From contig DAOUMU010000468.1 of the NCBI GenBank assembly GCA_034409055.1, forward strand, positions 1-14,593: a stretch of DNA of 14,593 nucleotides. Reading direction: 5' to 3'. The number at the start of each line of letters is the position of its first letter. The stretch's first letter is position 1. The DNA comes from DAOUMU01 sp034409055 (GTDB taxonomy: Bacteria; Chloroflexota; Anaerolineae; 4572-78; J111). The notes under the pieces were generated by a model. That model had not been told where the DNA came from. It worked only from the letters and a program-made list of their open reading frames with translations, and made no database searches. Of the stretch, positions 6,923-14,361 are shown piece by piece. The translations under genes were made by a program, and so were the position numbers.

Positions 6923-9900
6923 ATGAGCAATTTGTATCCTGCCTCAGCTTACACATCCACTTCACCCTGGCTTGATAGACTCAGACGGTTTGATTATCTC
7001 TCGAATATCAAAGGCTTCAAGAATCTCAAAATCGGGAGAAAACTGGATCTCGGCATTGGGATTCTGGTGACGCTGATGTTCCTGGTAGTTGGCTCGATTT
7101 TTGTGGCTGGTCGCCAGGCTACCCAAAATATCAATCTCACCGAAGAGGTGCGAGTGCCGGCGGCGTTAGCCTCCGCTCAGGCCAGAGCCAGCCTGCTGGA
7201 AATGCAGGCCAGCATACGCGGCTATCTGATCCTGAGTGACCTGAACAACATCGACACCTATAACAAAGCTAAAGCTGTTTTTGAAATCAATCTGGCTCAA
7301 CTGGAAAGGCTGTCTGCAGAATGGGCCAGCGCCGAAGACATCCGGCACCTGGAGGAGTTGAAAGCCACCTACCAGGTGTGGTCTCCCATTCCGGAGCGGC
7401 TGTTTCAACTGCATCAAAATCCGCTGGAGAATCAACCGGCTCTGCGCATCTACAGCCTGGATTATCAGCCGGTCCACGCCCTATTGCTCACGCAAATCAA
7501 CGATGTCATTCAATTTCACGAACAGGAAGCGTTAATCATCGTCGAGGATCGTGAACTGCTGGCTGATATTACAAACCTCGAAACCTCTTTTCAGGCAATG
7601 GCCACCAACTTGCGAGCTTACGTAACCTCTGGCGATGTCACCTTTAAATTCGGATACGCAGAAAGTCTGGATGCCAATACCGTCGCCTGGCGAAATCTAC
7701 AGGCCAGGCAAGCAGGGCTGTCCAGAGAACAACAAACCTTGCTAACAGAGATTGCCCAAACCCGGGGCCAACTCTTAATGGTTCCACTGCAAATCTTTGA
7801 GGCGGTAGAAGGCAGACGCACCTACGAAGATCTGTACCTGTTCAAAACCGAGGTTGAACCTCAGGCCAAACAGATGCTCCGCCTGTTGAACAAACTTACC
7901 AGCACGCAACAGGCTTTGTTGCAAACCGACTTGAACGCCGGACGGCAGAGCTTGAATGTTGCCCAACAGCAAACACTCATTGGCGGATTTCTGGCGCTGA
8001 TTTTGGGCATTGTGATGGCCTATGTTTTTCGGGGACACATCGTCGAACCTATTCAGCGCCTGACCAATACCGCCGAACAAATTACCGCCGGCGATTTTAC
8101 GGCACAGGCTCAGGTTGAGGCTCGCGACGAAATTGGGCAATTGGCCGCCACCATCAACACTATGACCGGCCGGCTGCGGGAGACAATTGATCGACTGGCA
8201 AAACTGTACTATATGAGCCAGGGGATGATGTCGGCGGGCAATCTATCTGAACTGATTGCGGTGGTGGTTGAAGGGGGCAATATTCCGGTTATCAACCGGG
8301 CCGTGCTGAACCTGTTTGAATACGACGAGGCCGGCGAGGTTGAAGCTATGGTCGTTGAAGCAAATTGGTATAGTGGGACAGGTCCCCCGCCCAGTTCGTC
8401 CGGTACCCGTTATTTGCGATTGGTGAACCGCATCATCAATCTTTTTCTATCACAGGAGCCGCTTTTCTTTAACGACATCCAGCAGGACAGCCGTACCGAC
8501 CCGGCTACCCTGGCTGTTGTTCAAGAGCTTCAAATTCGGTCGATGGTTGTTTTACCGTTGTGGAGCCAGGGGCAACAAATAGGGGTGCTGTTACTTGAAG
8601 GCGAGCAGCCTTATGACTTTAGCCGGGAGGAAATTCATCCCTACATGGCCTTGCTCGGTCAACTTACCGTGGCCGTAGAGAACCGCCGGCTGTTTGAGCA
8701 GTTACAGCAGCGAGCCAACGAATTAGCCACAGCCAAAGAAGCGGCCGAAAAAGCCAGCCGGGCCAAAAGCGAATTTCTAACCAATATGAGCCACGAGTTG
8801 CGTACGCCTCTCAACGGTATTTTGGGATATGCCCAAATTCTCAAAAGAGACAGAAGCTTAAACGACTCACGCGCCAATGCGGTCCGTGTTATTCAGGAAA
8901 GCGGCGAGCATTTGCTGACGCTTATCAATGATATCCTTGATATTTCAAAAATCGAGGCTCTCAAACTGGAACTCTACCCGGCTGATTTTTGTTTGCCGGA
9001 TTTTCTGGAAGGCACAGTCGGTATGTTTCAGTTACGCGCGCAAGAAAATCCAAAGGTTACATTTGCATATCAGCAGTTAACTGCCTTGCCGGATACAGTG
9101 CAGGCCGATGAAAAGCGTTTACGGCAAGTGTTAATCAACCTGTTGAGCAATGCCTTTAAATTTACCGATGAGGGCAGCGTAACGTTGCGGGTCTGGGAAA
9201 AAAATCAAAGTGATGCGCCTGGCAAAGAGGCCCAAACGGTGGTTCAACAATCTTTCGGGCGCTATGCCCATCTCCATTTTGAAATTAAAGACACAGGCAT
9301 TGGCATGACCGCAGAACAGTTGAAAAGAATATTTTTGCCGTTTGAACAGGTTAGCGACTTTCGACGCCGAGCGGAAGGGACAGGCCTGGGGTTGGCCATC
9401 ACCAAAAATCTGGTAGAGGCAATGGGCGGCACTTTGGAGGTTGAAAGTGAAGCAGGGCAGGGGAGTATTTTTAGGTTGGATTTAGAATTTCCTGTAATCC
9501 GATCAATGAGCGGTTCCCGGCTAATACCAGACCACGATATTGTAGGATATAAGGGACAGCGACGCAAAATACTGGTCGTGGATGACGAAGCACATAATCG
9601 CTCTATGTTGGTTGAGTTGTTAGAACGGTTGGGCTTTGAGGTCACAGAAGCAAAGAGCGGTCAAGAAAGTATAGAGGTTGCTCCCACAATTCAACCTGAT
9701 GTGATTCTTATGGACTTGATAATGCCTGACATGGCAGGCATCGAAGCGGTTAAAACAATACGCCAATTAGAGGCGTTGCGCAATGAGCGGGTGGTCATTT
9801 TTGCCACATCGGCCAACGTATTTGAAAATGTTCAATTAGAAAGCAAGCTGGCTGGTTGTGATGATTTTCTGACTAAGCCCATTGTCGTAGAGCGGCTGTT

Positions 9901-10213
9901 TGACCTGTTGGAAACGCACCTCGGCCTGGAATGGAATTACAGTGAATCGCCAGATGAAGGTAGCTCAACAGTGCAAGAGAAATACAAACCCGAAACAGAA
10001 TCGTTGGTACCTCCGCCCTCAGAAGAAATGGCCATTTTGTTCGATTTAGCTATGAAGGGGGACCTAGTACGCTTGCGGAAACGAGCAGTTCAGATTAGAC
10101 AAATGGATGAAAAATTCAAATCTTTCGCTCAACAATTATGTCAATTGGTTGATGATGTTGCTGAAGACGAAATTCTGGCACTGCTAGAACGATATATGAA
10201 CGAGACGGACTAG
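6923..10213 (+). CDS. Membrane hybrid histidine kinase (extracytoplasmic sensor-HAMP-GAF-HisKA-HATPase-REC)
   Basis: From the ATG at 6923 (GGAG at 6911-6914, 8 nt upstream, favours it over an in-frame TTG at 6917) the protein has 1096 residues. The order is: TM1 about 44-63; a mostly helical extracytoplasmic region about 64-351; TM2 about 352-371; HAMP about 372-428; GAF about 441-589; HisKA with H624 in SHELRTPLNG; HATPase_c with N743 in the N-box, D790 in DTGIGM and GTGLGL (819-824); a receiver domain with D887/D888, phospho-acceptor D931 and K985; then a helical tail (about 1033-1096) without histidine. All catalytic residues are present. The extracytoplasmic region is large enough to contact the lipoprotein encoded just upstream. 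No Hpt domain or partner is encoded here, so signal may pass directly to the REC domain of the soluble kinase at 443; this is inference. Confidence 0.95.
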   Translation: MSNLYPASAYTSTSPWLDRLRRFDYLSNIKGFKNLKIGRKLDLGIGILVTLMFLVVGSIFVAGRQATQNINLTEEVRVPAALASAQARASLLEMQASIRGYLILSDLNNIDTYNKAKAVFEINLAQLERLSAEWASAEDIRHLEELKATYQVWSPIPERLFQLHQNPLENQPALRIYSLDYQPVHALLLTQINDVIQFHEQEALIIVEDRELLADITNLETSFQAMATNLRAYVTSGDVTFKFGYAESLDANTVAWRNLQARQAGLSREQQTLLTEIAQTRGQLLMVPLQIFEAVEGRRTYEDLYLFKTEVEPQAKQMLRLLNKLTSTQQALLQTDLNAGRQSLNVAQQQTLIGGFLALILGIVMAYVFRGHIVEPIQRLTNTAEQITAGDFTAQAQVEARDEIGQLAATINTMTGRLRETIDRLAKLYYMSQGMMSAGNLSELIAVVVEGGNIPVINRAVLNLFEYDEAGEVEAMVVEANWYSGTGPPPSSSGTRYLRLVNRIINLFLSQEPLFFNDIQQDSRTDPATLAVVQELQIRSMVVLPLWSQGQQIGVLLLEGEQPYDFSREEIHPYMALLGQLTVAVENRRLFEQLQQRANELATAKEAAEKASRAKSEFLTNMSHELRTPLNGILGYAQILKRDRSLNDSRANAVRVIQESGEHLLTLINDILDISKIEALKLELYPADFCLPDFLEGTVGMFQLRAQENPKVTFAYQQLTALPDTVQADEKRLRQVLINLLSNAFKFTDEGSVTLRVWEKNQSDAPGKEAQTVVQQSFGRYAHLHFEIKDTGIGMTAEQLKRIFLPFEQVSDFRRRAEGTGLGLAITKNLVEAMGGTLEVESEAGQGSIFRLDLEFPVIRSMSGSRLIPDHDIVGYKGQRRKILVVDDEAHNRSMLVELLERLGFEVTEAKSGQESIEVAPTIQPDVILMDLIMPDMAGIEAVKTIRQLEALRNERVVIFATSANVFENVQLESKLAGCDDFLTKPIVVERLFDLLETHLGLEWNYSESPDEGSSTVQEKYKPETESLVPPPSEEMAILFDLAMKGDLVRLRKRAVQIRQMDEKFKSFAQQLCQLVDDVAEDEILALLERYMNETD

Positions 10214-10445
10214 ACAGTTGCGCCGGCGTATTACTGCAGGTCCTGGCGATAGTTTGCAAACAATGCACCAGGAAATCGTTATCTCCCCGGAGAATGTTGA
10301 GACTGCCCCCGATGCCTTGAGGAGGGAATTCTTCGTGATTGAGAATTTGCGCCTTCCCGGGTCAATATTGTAAGACTTGGATCAAGAACCGATTGTGGCA
10401 TTCTGGATTATTTAGAGTAGGCCAGACGCACGTTTTGCTGAAAAT
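10214..10445. other. Intergenic stretch between convergent units, no convincing gene
   Basis: The hybrid kinase ends at 10213 and the truncated aldo/keto reductase reads toward it from the right. No T-tract terminator is visible. TCCTGG and CCAGGA (about 10241-10274) could pair over a long loop. A + frame stays open from about 10200 to 10340, encoding a fragment with MHQEIVISPENVETAPDAL, but it has no good start and I recognise no family. It may be decayed coding sequence associated with the truncation of the neighbouring gene. Confidence 0.4.
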
Positions 10446-10928
10446 TTATAGGGCAGTTCTGTGTTTTACTGAAACCAGTCTCAAACTATATTGAAAAAGA
10501 GGGCTGCTTTGGACCAGGCTGTCCAGTGTACTCAAGGTTTCTTCCAGTGGCGTGGCCCCGTCCCAGCAGTGAACCTGGTACAGGTCGATATAATCGGTGT
10601 CCAACCGGCGCAGGCTGGCTTCAACCCCGGCCAGGATGTGCTTTCGACTCAGACCCACCTCGTTCGGTCCTTCGCCCATCGGGAAACGGACCTTGGTGGC
10701 AATGATGAAATCATCCCGGGGTTTTCCCTTGAGCCAACGGCCAACAATTTCCTCCGATACACCTCGTGAATAGACGTCAGCGGTATCAATAAAATTACCA
10801 CCGGCCTCTACGAAGCGATCCAATATGCGGTGGCTATCTTCTTCACCGGTTTCCCGACCAAAGGTCATTGCTCCCAGGCAGAGTTCGCTGACCTTCAAAC
10901 CGGTTCGACCAAGAAAACGGTAATTCAT
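10446..10928 (-). pseudogene. Aldo/keto reductase, truncated after the N-terminal half
   Basis: The frame begins with the classic MNYRFLGRTGLKVSELCLGAM start of an NADP-dependent aldo/keto reductase and holds the family pattern to about residue 140. The catalytic tetrad is present: D48 and Y53 in FIDTADVYS, K79 in IATKV and H120 in LYQVH. Complete members have about 320-340 residues. Here the match stops after TLDSLVQ (near position 10509), followed by about 20 unrelated residues and a stop, so the C-terminal half of the barrel, including the NADP-phosphate-binding region, is lost. A perfect AGGAGG (10935-10940) lies 6 nt before the ATG and overlaps the stop codon of the sulfatase gene, showing it was the third gene of that operon. 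The half-barrel product is most likely inactive. Confidence 0.85.
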
Positions 10929-10939
10929 AGCATTCCTCC

Positions 10940-12475
10940 TTATTTTTTCCTGACAGCCTCTGTCATTTCCAGGCCGATTTTGTAATCCAGTTGGCGAGGC
11001 TCGTATTCCTCATTCTCTCTTTGCCTGGTCATGCCTGTATAATCCCACGTGGCAGCGCGGGCATCAGTTCGCCACGGACGGCGTTCCCAATAGTATCCAC
11101 GGAATGGGTCGCGGGTGTCATTCATCCAATCGAGAAGCCTGTCGTGCAGTTTGTTGCGGATGCTATGATGGTCTTTGGAGTCAATCAGGTTGACCATCTC
11201 TTCCGGATCTTCCTGGATGTCGTAAAGTTCATCCGAACTGAGCAGATTGATGACCAACTTATAGCGCCCGTCGAAGCAACAGCGTATCGGCTGAAACCCG
11301 CCAAAGCCGTCGTGATCTATCTCGTACCGGCCAAATTCCATAAAAATAATATCGTTGGTCGGTAGTTCTGGATCCGAGAATGTCCGCAGGAGGCTGCGGC
11401 CTTCGAGTAGTTTGGGAATCGGTAGGCCCAATGCCTCCATAATCGTGGGAGCGATATCGATCTGGGAGACCAGTTGGTCCGATACCGCTCCGGTCAGTAA
11501 TTGTCCAGGCCAACGCACAATAAAGGGGATGTTGGTGATCTCCTCATACATTGCCGCCCCTTTATTGGTAATGGTATGGGAGCCGAGCATATCCCCATGA
11601 TCTGAAGTGTAAATCACCAGGGCATCAGGAGCAAACTTGTCGATGGCCTCGAGAACGCGTCCAATCTCGTAGTCCACAAAGGAATTACACCCGAAGAAGT
11701 CCGGGGCGATAATTTCCAGGGCGTCCTTGTCTTGCTTCAGAGAGTCGCCGGCCCAGGCCCGATGGTGCTCGGGCTTGCCCTCGAGCCTGTCCCAAATATT
11801 TTTGCACTTTGGAAATTTATAATCCTGGTACATTTCAGAATAAGGTTTGGGACAGATAAAGGGGTGATGGGGCTCATCATAAGATACCACCAGGAAAAAC
11901 TCCTCGTCGCCGTGTCTGGAAAGAAAATCAATGGCGCGATTTGAGCACCGGTGTCCGTAAGTGAATTCCTCCGACAGATTTTCGTCCCGGTTCAGGGCGA
12001 CCTGTCTTGAGCGAACCCGGTCTTCAACTGGAAGTTCTGCCAGGTAGTTACGCATATCATACCAGTACGTTTCATCCCAACCGTCAGCACATCTACCCAG
12101 GCCAAAATAATCACTTCCATCCAGATGCCACTTGCCAATGTAAGCTGTATGAATACCATTGTCGCTCAGGCGCTGTCCGATGGTCTTTACGTTGTCGCCC
12201 AGGGGCATACAGTTACCCCAACTGCCATTGGAATGAGGGTAGGTTCCGGTGAATATGGCGGCTCGAGCCGGGCCACACACCGGCTGACAGGTATATGCTC
12301 TATTGAAGCGGACACCTTCGCTGGCCAACCTGTCAAGATATGGCGTTTTCATATCAGGGTTACCATAGCACCCGACCATATCTTTTCGTTGGGTGTCTGT
12401 CATAATAAGAATGACTTGATTTGCTTTTTTCATCAAATGCCGGCCCTGAGCCAGTCGTTCTGGATCAATGTCCAT
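10940..12475 (-). CDS. Cytosolic S1-type sulfatase (alkaline-phosphatase superfamily)
   Basis: The 511-residue product is a formylglycine-dependent sulfatase. The metal site begins with D27 in IMTDTQRKD. The modification motif is CGPAR (C67, R71), so C67 should be converted to formylglycine, followed by AAIFTG. Other expected residues are GKWHLDG (K115, H117), the His pair at 203-204 in YDEPHHPF, the metal motif SDHGD (D292, H293) and NKGAAMYEE (K305). There is no signal peptide or membrane segment, so it should act on a substrate already inside the cell. The ATG at 12475 has no Shine-Dalgarno. An in-frame ATG at 12433 (residue 15, MKKANQVILIMTDTQ) has an AGGG upstream and resembles the usual family start, so it may be the true start. 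It lies 11 nt after the Ldh_2 gene in one operon. Substrate not predictable here. Confidence 0.92.
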   Translation of the reverse strand: MDIDPERLAQGRHLMKKANQVILIMTDTQRKDMVGCYGNPDMKTPYLDRLASEGVRFNRAYTCQPVCGPARAAIFTGTYPHSNGSWGNCMPLGDNVKTIGQRLSDNGIHTAYIGKWHLDGSDYFGLGRCADGWDETYWYDMRNYLAELPVEDRVRSRQVALNRDENLSEEFTYGHRCSNRAIDFLSRHGDEEFFLVVSYDEPHHPFICPKPYSEMYQDYKFPKCKNIWDRLEGKPEHHRAWAGDSLKQDKDALEIIAPDFFGCNSFVDYEIGRVLEAIDKFAPDALVIYTSDHGDMLGSHTITNKGAAMYEEITNIPFIVRWPGQLLTGAVSDQLVSQIDIAPTIMEALGLPIPKLLEGRSLLRTFSDPELPTNDIIFMEFGRYEIDHDGFGGFQPIRCCFDGRYKLVINLLSSDELYDIQEDPEEMVNLIDSKDHHSIRNKLHDRLLDWMNDTRDPFRGYYWERRPWRTDARAATWDYTGMTRQRENEEYEPRQLDYKIGLEMTEAVRKK

Positions 12476-12486
12476 AAGAGTGCTTT

Positions 12487-13524
12487 TTAATTGGGAACGG
12501 CTACCCCCAATGTCGTCGCAGCCGTTGTCAACTGGGTCCAGGTGGTTTCATCGATTTGTATTCCCTCGGCCTGGCGACGCTTGGCCGTGCGTTGTTCCGG
12601 TTCTCCCGGCAGTAGGACTTCGTTGAAGCCTGGGGCAGGTGATACCCCCTTGACCTGGTCACACAGAGCAGCGCTCTCGGCCAGGAAATCTTCGGCCGGC
12701 CGAAAGGCTTCAATGGAGAGGACGAGAAACAGAACCCCGTTTCTCAAAACAGTGTAACCGGGTACGCCGGGACAACCCTGGCCGGTCAGAATTCCACCCA
12801 AGAATTCTACCAACAAGGACAGACCGTAGCCTTTATGCCCGGCAATGGGCAATAGCATACCCCCGGCATAGAGATCCTCGGGGTTGGTGCTGGGGTGACC
12901 GTCAGCCCTTAATATCCACCCTTCCGGTACGGATTGGCCTTGATTACGAGCTATCCGCACCTTGCCTTCGGCCACGATACTCGTCGAGAAGTCAATGACG
13001 ACCGGCCGTCGGCCGGCCACGGGCATGGCGGCTGCCAGGGGGTTGGTGCCCAACAGGCGGCCTGCCCCGCCGTAAGGGGCCACCAGTCCGCCTGGTCGCC
13101 CGCCATTACAAAAGGCCAGGCCAATGAAGCCCTGGCCGGCGGCCATTTCTACCCACTCACCCAGCCGGCCCACGTGGTTGCAGTTGAGCAGACCCGTCGC
13201 AGCCAAGCCCTGTTTCTGAGCCTTGTCAATGGTCACCTGCATGGCAAAGTGAGCCGCTATCTGACCAAAACCCCGTTGGGCATCGATCATCGTCACGGTG
13301 GCCGTTTCACCGGCGATCACCGGCGCTGCCGTTGGGTCTAGCTCTCCCGCGTTAATCGTGTCCAGGTACTGGCGCACCCGGACCACGCCGTGAGAGTCAT
13401 GGCCGGCCAGGTTACTGTTGACCAGGGAGTTGGCTACCAGGCTGGCGCCGGCTTCGGTTGCGCCTGCTGCCCGGAGGATACGGCGGACAAAGTCGGCCAG
13501 AATGGTTGGTTTTATCACGGGCAT
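12487..13524 (-). CDS. Ldh_2-family NAD(P)-dependent oxidoreductase (malate/L-lactate/ureidoglycolate dehydrogenase type)
   Basis: The 345-residue protein matches the usual length of the malate/L-lactate dehydrogenase (Ldh_2) family, which is unrelated to Rossmann-fold lactate dehydrogenases. Signatures are GHDSHGVVR (H42, H45), CNHVGRLGEW (H117), the cofactor-loop stretch GTNPLAAAMP (159-168), DFSTS (178-182) with AEGKVRIARN, LLPIAGHKGYGLSLLVE (H230, K231), and the C-terminal SPAPGFNEVLLPGEPE. The family reduces or oxidises 2-oxo/2-hydroxy acids, including 2,3-diketogulonate and ureidoglycolate, so the substrate is open. GGAG at 13533-13536 lies 8 nt before the ATG. It is the first gene of the Ldh_2-sulfatase-aldo/keto reductase operon, which suggests use of a sulfated sugar acid or similar compound; this is inference. 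Confidence 0.92.
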   Translation of the reverse strand: MPVIKPTILADFVRRILRAAGATEAGASLVANSLVNSNLAGHDSHGVVRVRQYLDTINAGELDPTAAPVIAGETATVTMIDAQRGFGQIAAHFAMQVTIDKAQKQGLAATGLLNCNHVGRLGEWVEMAAGQGFIGLAFCNGGRPGGLVAPYGGAGRLLGTNPLAAAMPVAGRRPVVIDFSTSIVAEGKVRIARNQGQSVPEGWILRADGHPSTNPEDLYAGGMLLPIAGHKGYGLSLLVEFLGGILTGQGCPGVPGYTVLRNGVLFLVLSIEAFRPAEDFLAESAALCDQVKGVSPAPGFNEVLLPGEPEQRTAKRRQAEGIQIDETTWTQLTTAATTLGVAVPN

Positions 13525-13622
13525 AACTATTTCTCCAACAAATCGTGGGTATGTCTGTTAGTAAGTTGTCGCAACAAAAATTGGGTGGGGCATTTCCACC
13601 TGGGTTGGGGAAATCACAAATG

Positions 13623-13649
13623 TCTCTCGCTTGTACGAGAGATTTTTTT
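13623..13649. promoter_or_regulatory. Perfect palindrome at the Ldh_2 operon start; + strand terminator-like
   Basis: TCTCTCG (13623-13629) and CGAGAGA (13636-13642) form a perfect 7-bp stem over a 6-nt loop. On the + strand it is followed by seven T (13643-13649), the form of an intrinsic terminator, yet no + strand gene ends here. For the - strand operon it lies about 10-30 nt after the predicted start site, a typical repressor-operator position. It may be an operator, a leader hairpin, or a block to antisense transcription entering the operon. Confidence 0.65.
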
Positions 13650-13659
13650 GACTGTCTCT

Positions 13660-13689
13660 ATTGTATCACACCCATCCCCCGGCTGACAA
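13660..13689 (-). promoter_or_regulatory. Sigma70-type promoter for the Ldh_2-sulfatase operon
   Basis: Read on the - strand, TTGTCA (13684-13689) and TACAAT (13660-13665) each match the consensus at 5 of 6, with an 18-nt spacer. Transcription would start near 13653, giving a leader of about 130 nt before the ATG at 13524. The palindrome at 13623-13642 lies in the first 30 nt of that leader. Confidence 0.65.
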
Positions 13690-13766
13690 TCCCTTAGTAC
13701 ATCAAACCAGAATTTGGCTTATCAGCGGGGTAAAAAGTAACTTCCGCTCGATGTTGCCAGCCAACT

Positions 13767-13794
13767 CGTAAAACGTAAAACGTGAAGCGTAATG
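13767..13794. repeat. Heptamer-repeat run (CGTAAAA/CGTGAAG)
   Basis: Four consecutive 7-nt units read CGTAAAA, CGTAAAA, CGTGAAG and CGTAATG. The units and the left flank CCAACTC match those of the hairpin at 15-86, but no inverted partner arm follows. It is probably one arm of the same repeat family. Confidence 0.75.
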
Positions 13795-13992
13795 ACTTAT
13801 CTACGGCTCACTCACTGGCCCTGTGGGTTTACGTCACTGGCACTTTACAGTGTTACCCGGCAACATTTGCGTTGTCCGCGAGAATGTTTGTCAACAAGCA
13901 ACAAAAAACCTGGCAGCCCCAGAATCATCTCTGGATCGCATAATCAAAGACGACTCCACAGGCGAAAGCAACTCCAATAAAACGCAGTTCTA

Positions 13993-14020
13993 GGCGTCAG
14001 CTTGATTTGCCTTGTTGGGC
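13993..14020 (-). repeat. Possible integron attC half site
   Basis: On the - strand, 24 nt after the DUF2442 stop codon, the sequence begins GCCCAACAAGGC and continues to AAGCTGACGCC. GCCCAAC fits the attC inverse core RYYYAAC, and its complement GTTGGGC (14014-14020) fits GTTRRRY. The site directly follows a small gene, as in gene cassettes. I could not find the complementary second half within about 150 nt, so a full attC is not supported. It may be a truncated site or chance. Confidence 0.3.
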
Positions 14021-14043
14021 GGCCTTTGCAGAAGAATACATCT

Positions 14044-14361
14044 TTAGACCTTTACTTTCCGTCCCTCAAGCCACCGTTTGAACGACTCTTGACTTTCTGC
14101 TGAAGGGAGTCCAATTAACAAATCGGCTGTTCTGATGTCTTCATCCAGGTCTGGCCAATGTATTCCTTCACCTTCTATAACCCAATTCTCACGTTCTGTG
14201 GTGCTGCCGTGATACAATCTGGGATAGTACATCAAAGGAACAGAGATTGTACGCCCGTCTTCTAAGTCAACAATCAAATCGTCGTCGGTGAACATTACAT
14301 TAACGGCCTTGGCCCCGTTTTCCAACTTCTCTATTAAATACTTACATGTTAAAGTATTCAT
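14044..14361 (-). CDS. DUF2442 domain protein
   Basis: From the ATG at 14361 the product has 105 residues. GGAG at 14369-14372, 7 nt upstream, supports this start over an in-frame TTG at 14406. The core is a clear DUF2442 match: KAVNVMFTDDDLIVDLEDGRTISVPL, YYPRL, then ERENW and GIHWPDLDEDI, followed by LLIGLPSAESQESFKRWL. DUF2442 proteins are small, and their genes are commonly found next to DUF4160 genes in pairs thought to be toxin-antitoxin-like; the biochemical function is unproven. Here the start overlaps by 20 nt the end of a DUF4160-type tail, fitting that pairing, but the partner is broken. The gene itself looks intact. Confidence 0.88.
   Translation of the reverse strand: MNTLTCKYLIEKLENGAKAVNVMFTDDDLIVDLEDGRTISVPLMYYPRLYHGSTTERENWVIEGEGIHWPDLDEDIRTADLLIGLPSAESQESFKRWLEGRKVKV

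Larger units (their letters stand above)
13690..14043. other. Gene-poor intergenic stretch with repeat and attC-like fragment
   Basis: No frame here resembles a known protein. A + frame at 13792-13980 is rich in Arg, Ser and His with no family pattern and no ribosome binding site. The stretch holds a heptamer-repeat run (13767-13794) and an integron attC-like half site (13993-14020), and otherwise looks like degenerate sequence. Confidence 0.5.

Noticed and set aside
10019..10213. Hpt domain at the end of the hybrid kinase
   Set aside because: The helical tail contains no histidine, so it cannot be a phosphotransfer Hpt domain.
10491..10769. 92-codon + strand frame
   Set aside because: It is antisense to the conserved N-terminal half of the aldo/keto reductase.
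12125..12490. 121-codon + strand frame
   Set aside because: It mirrors the N-terminal part of the sulfatase gene and has no ribosome binding site or family pattern.
13792..13980. 62-codon + strand frame in the intergenic region
   Set aside because: No Shine-Dalgarno, no recognisable family and a composition unlike the neighbouring proteins.
13860..14020. Complete integron attC site
   Set aside because: No matching RYYYAAC or GTTRRRY partner with complementary arms was found at a suitable distance; only one half resembles attC.
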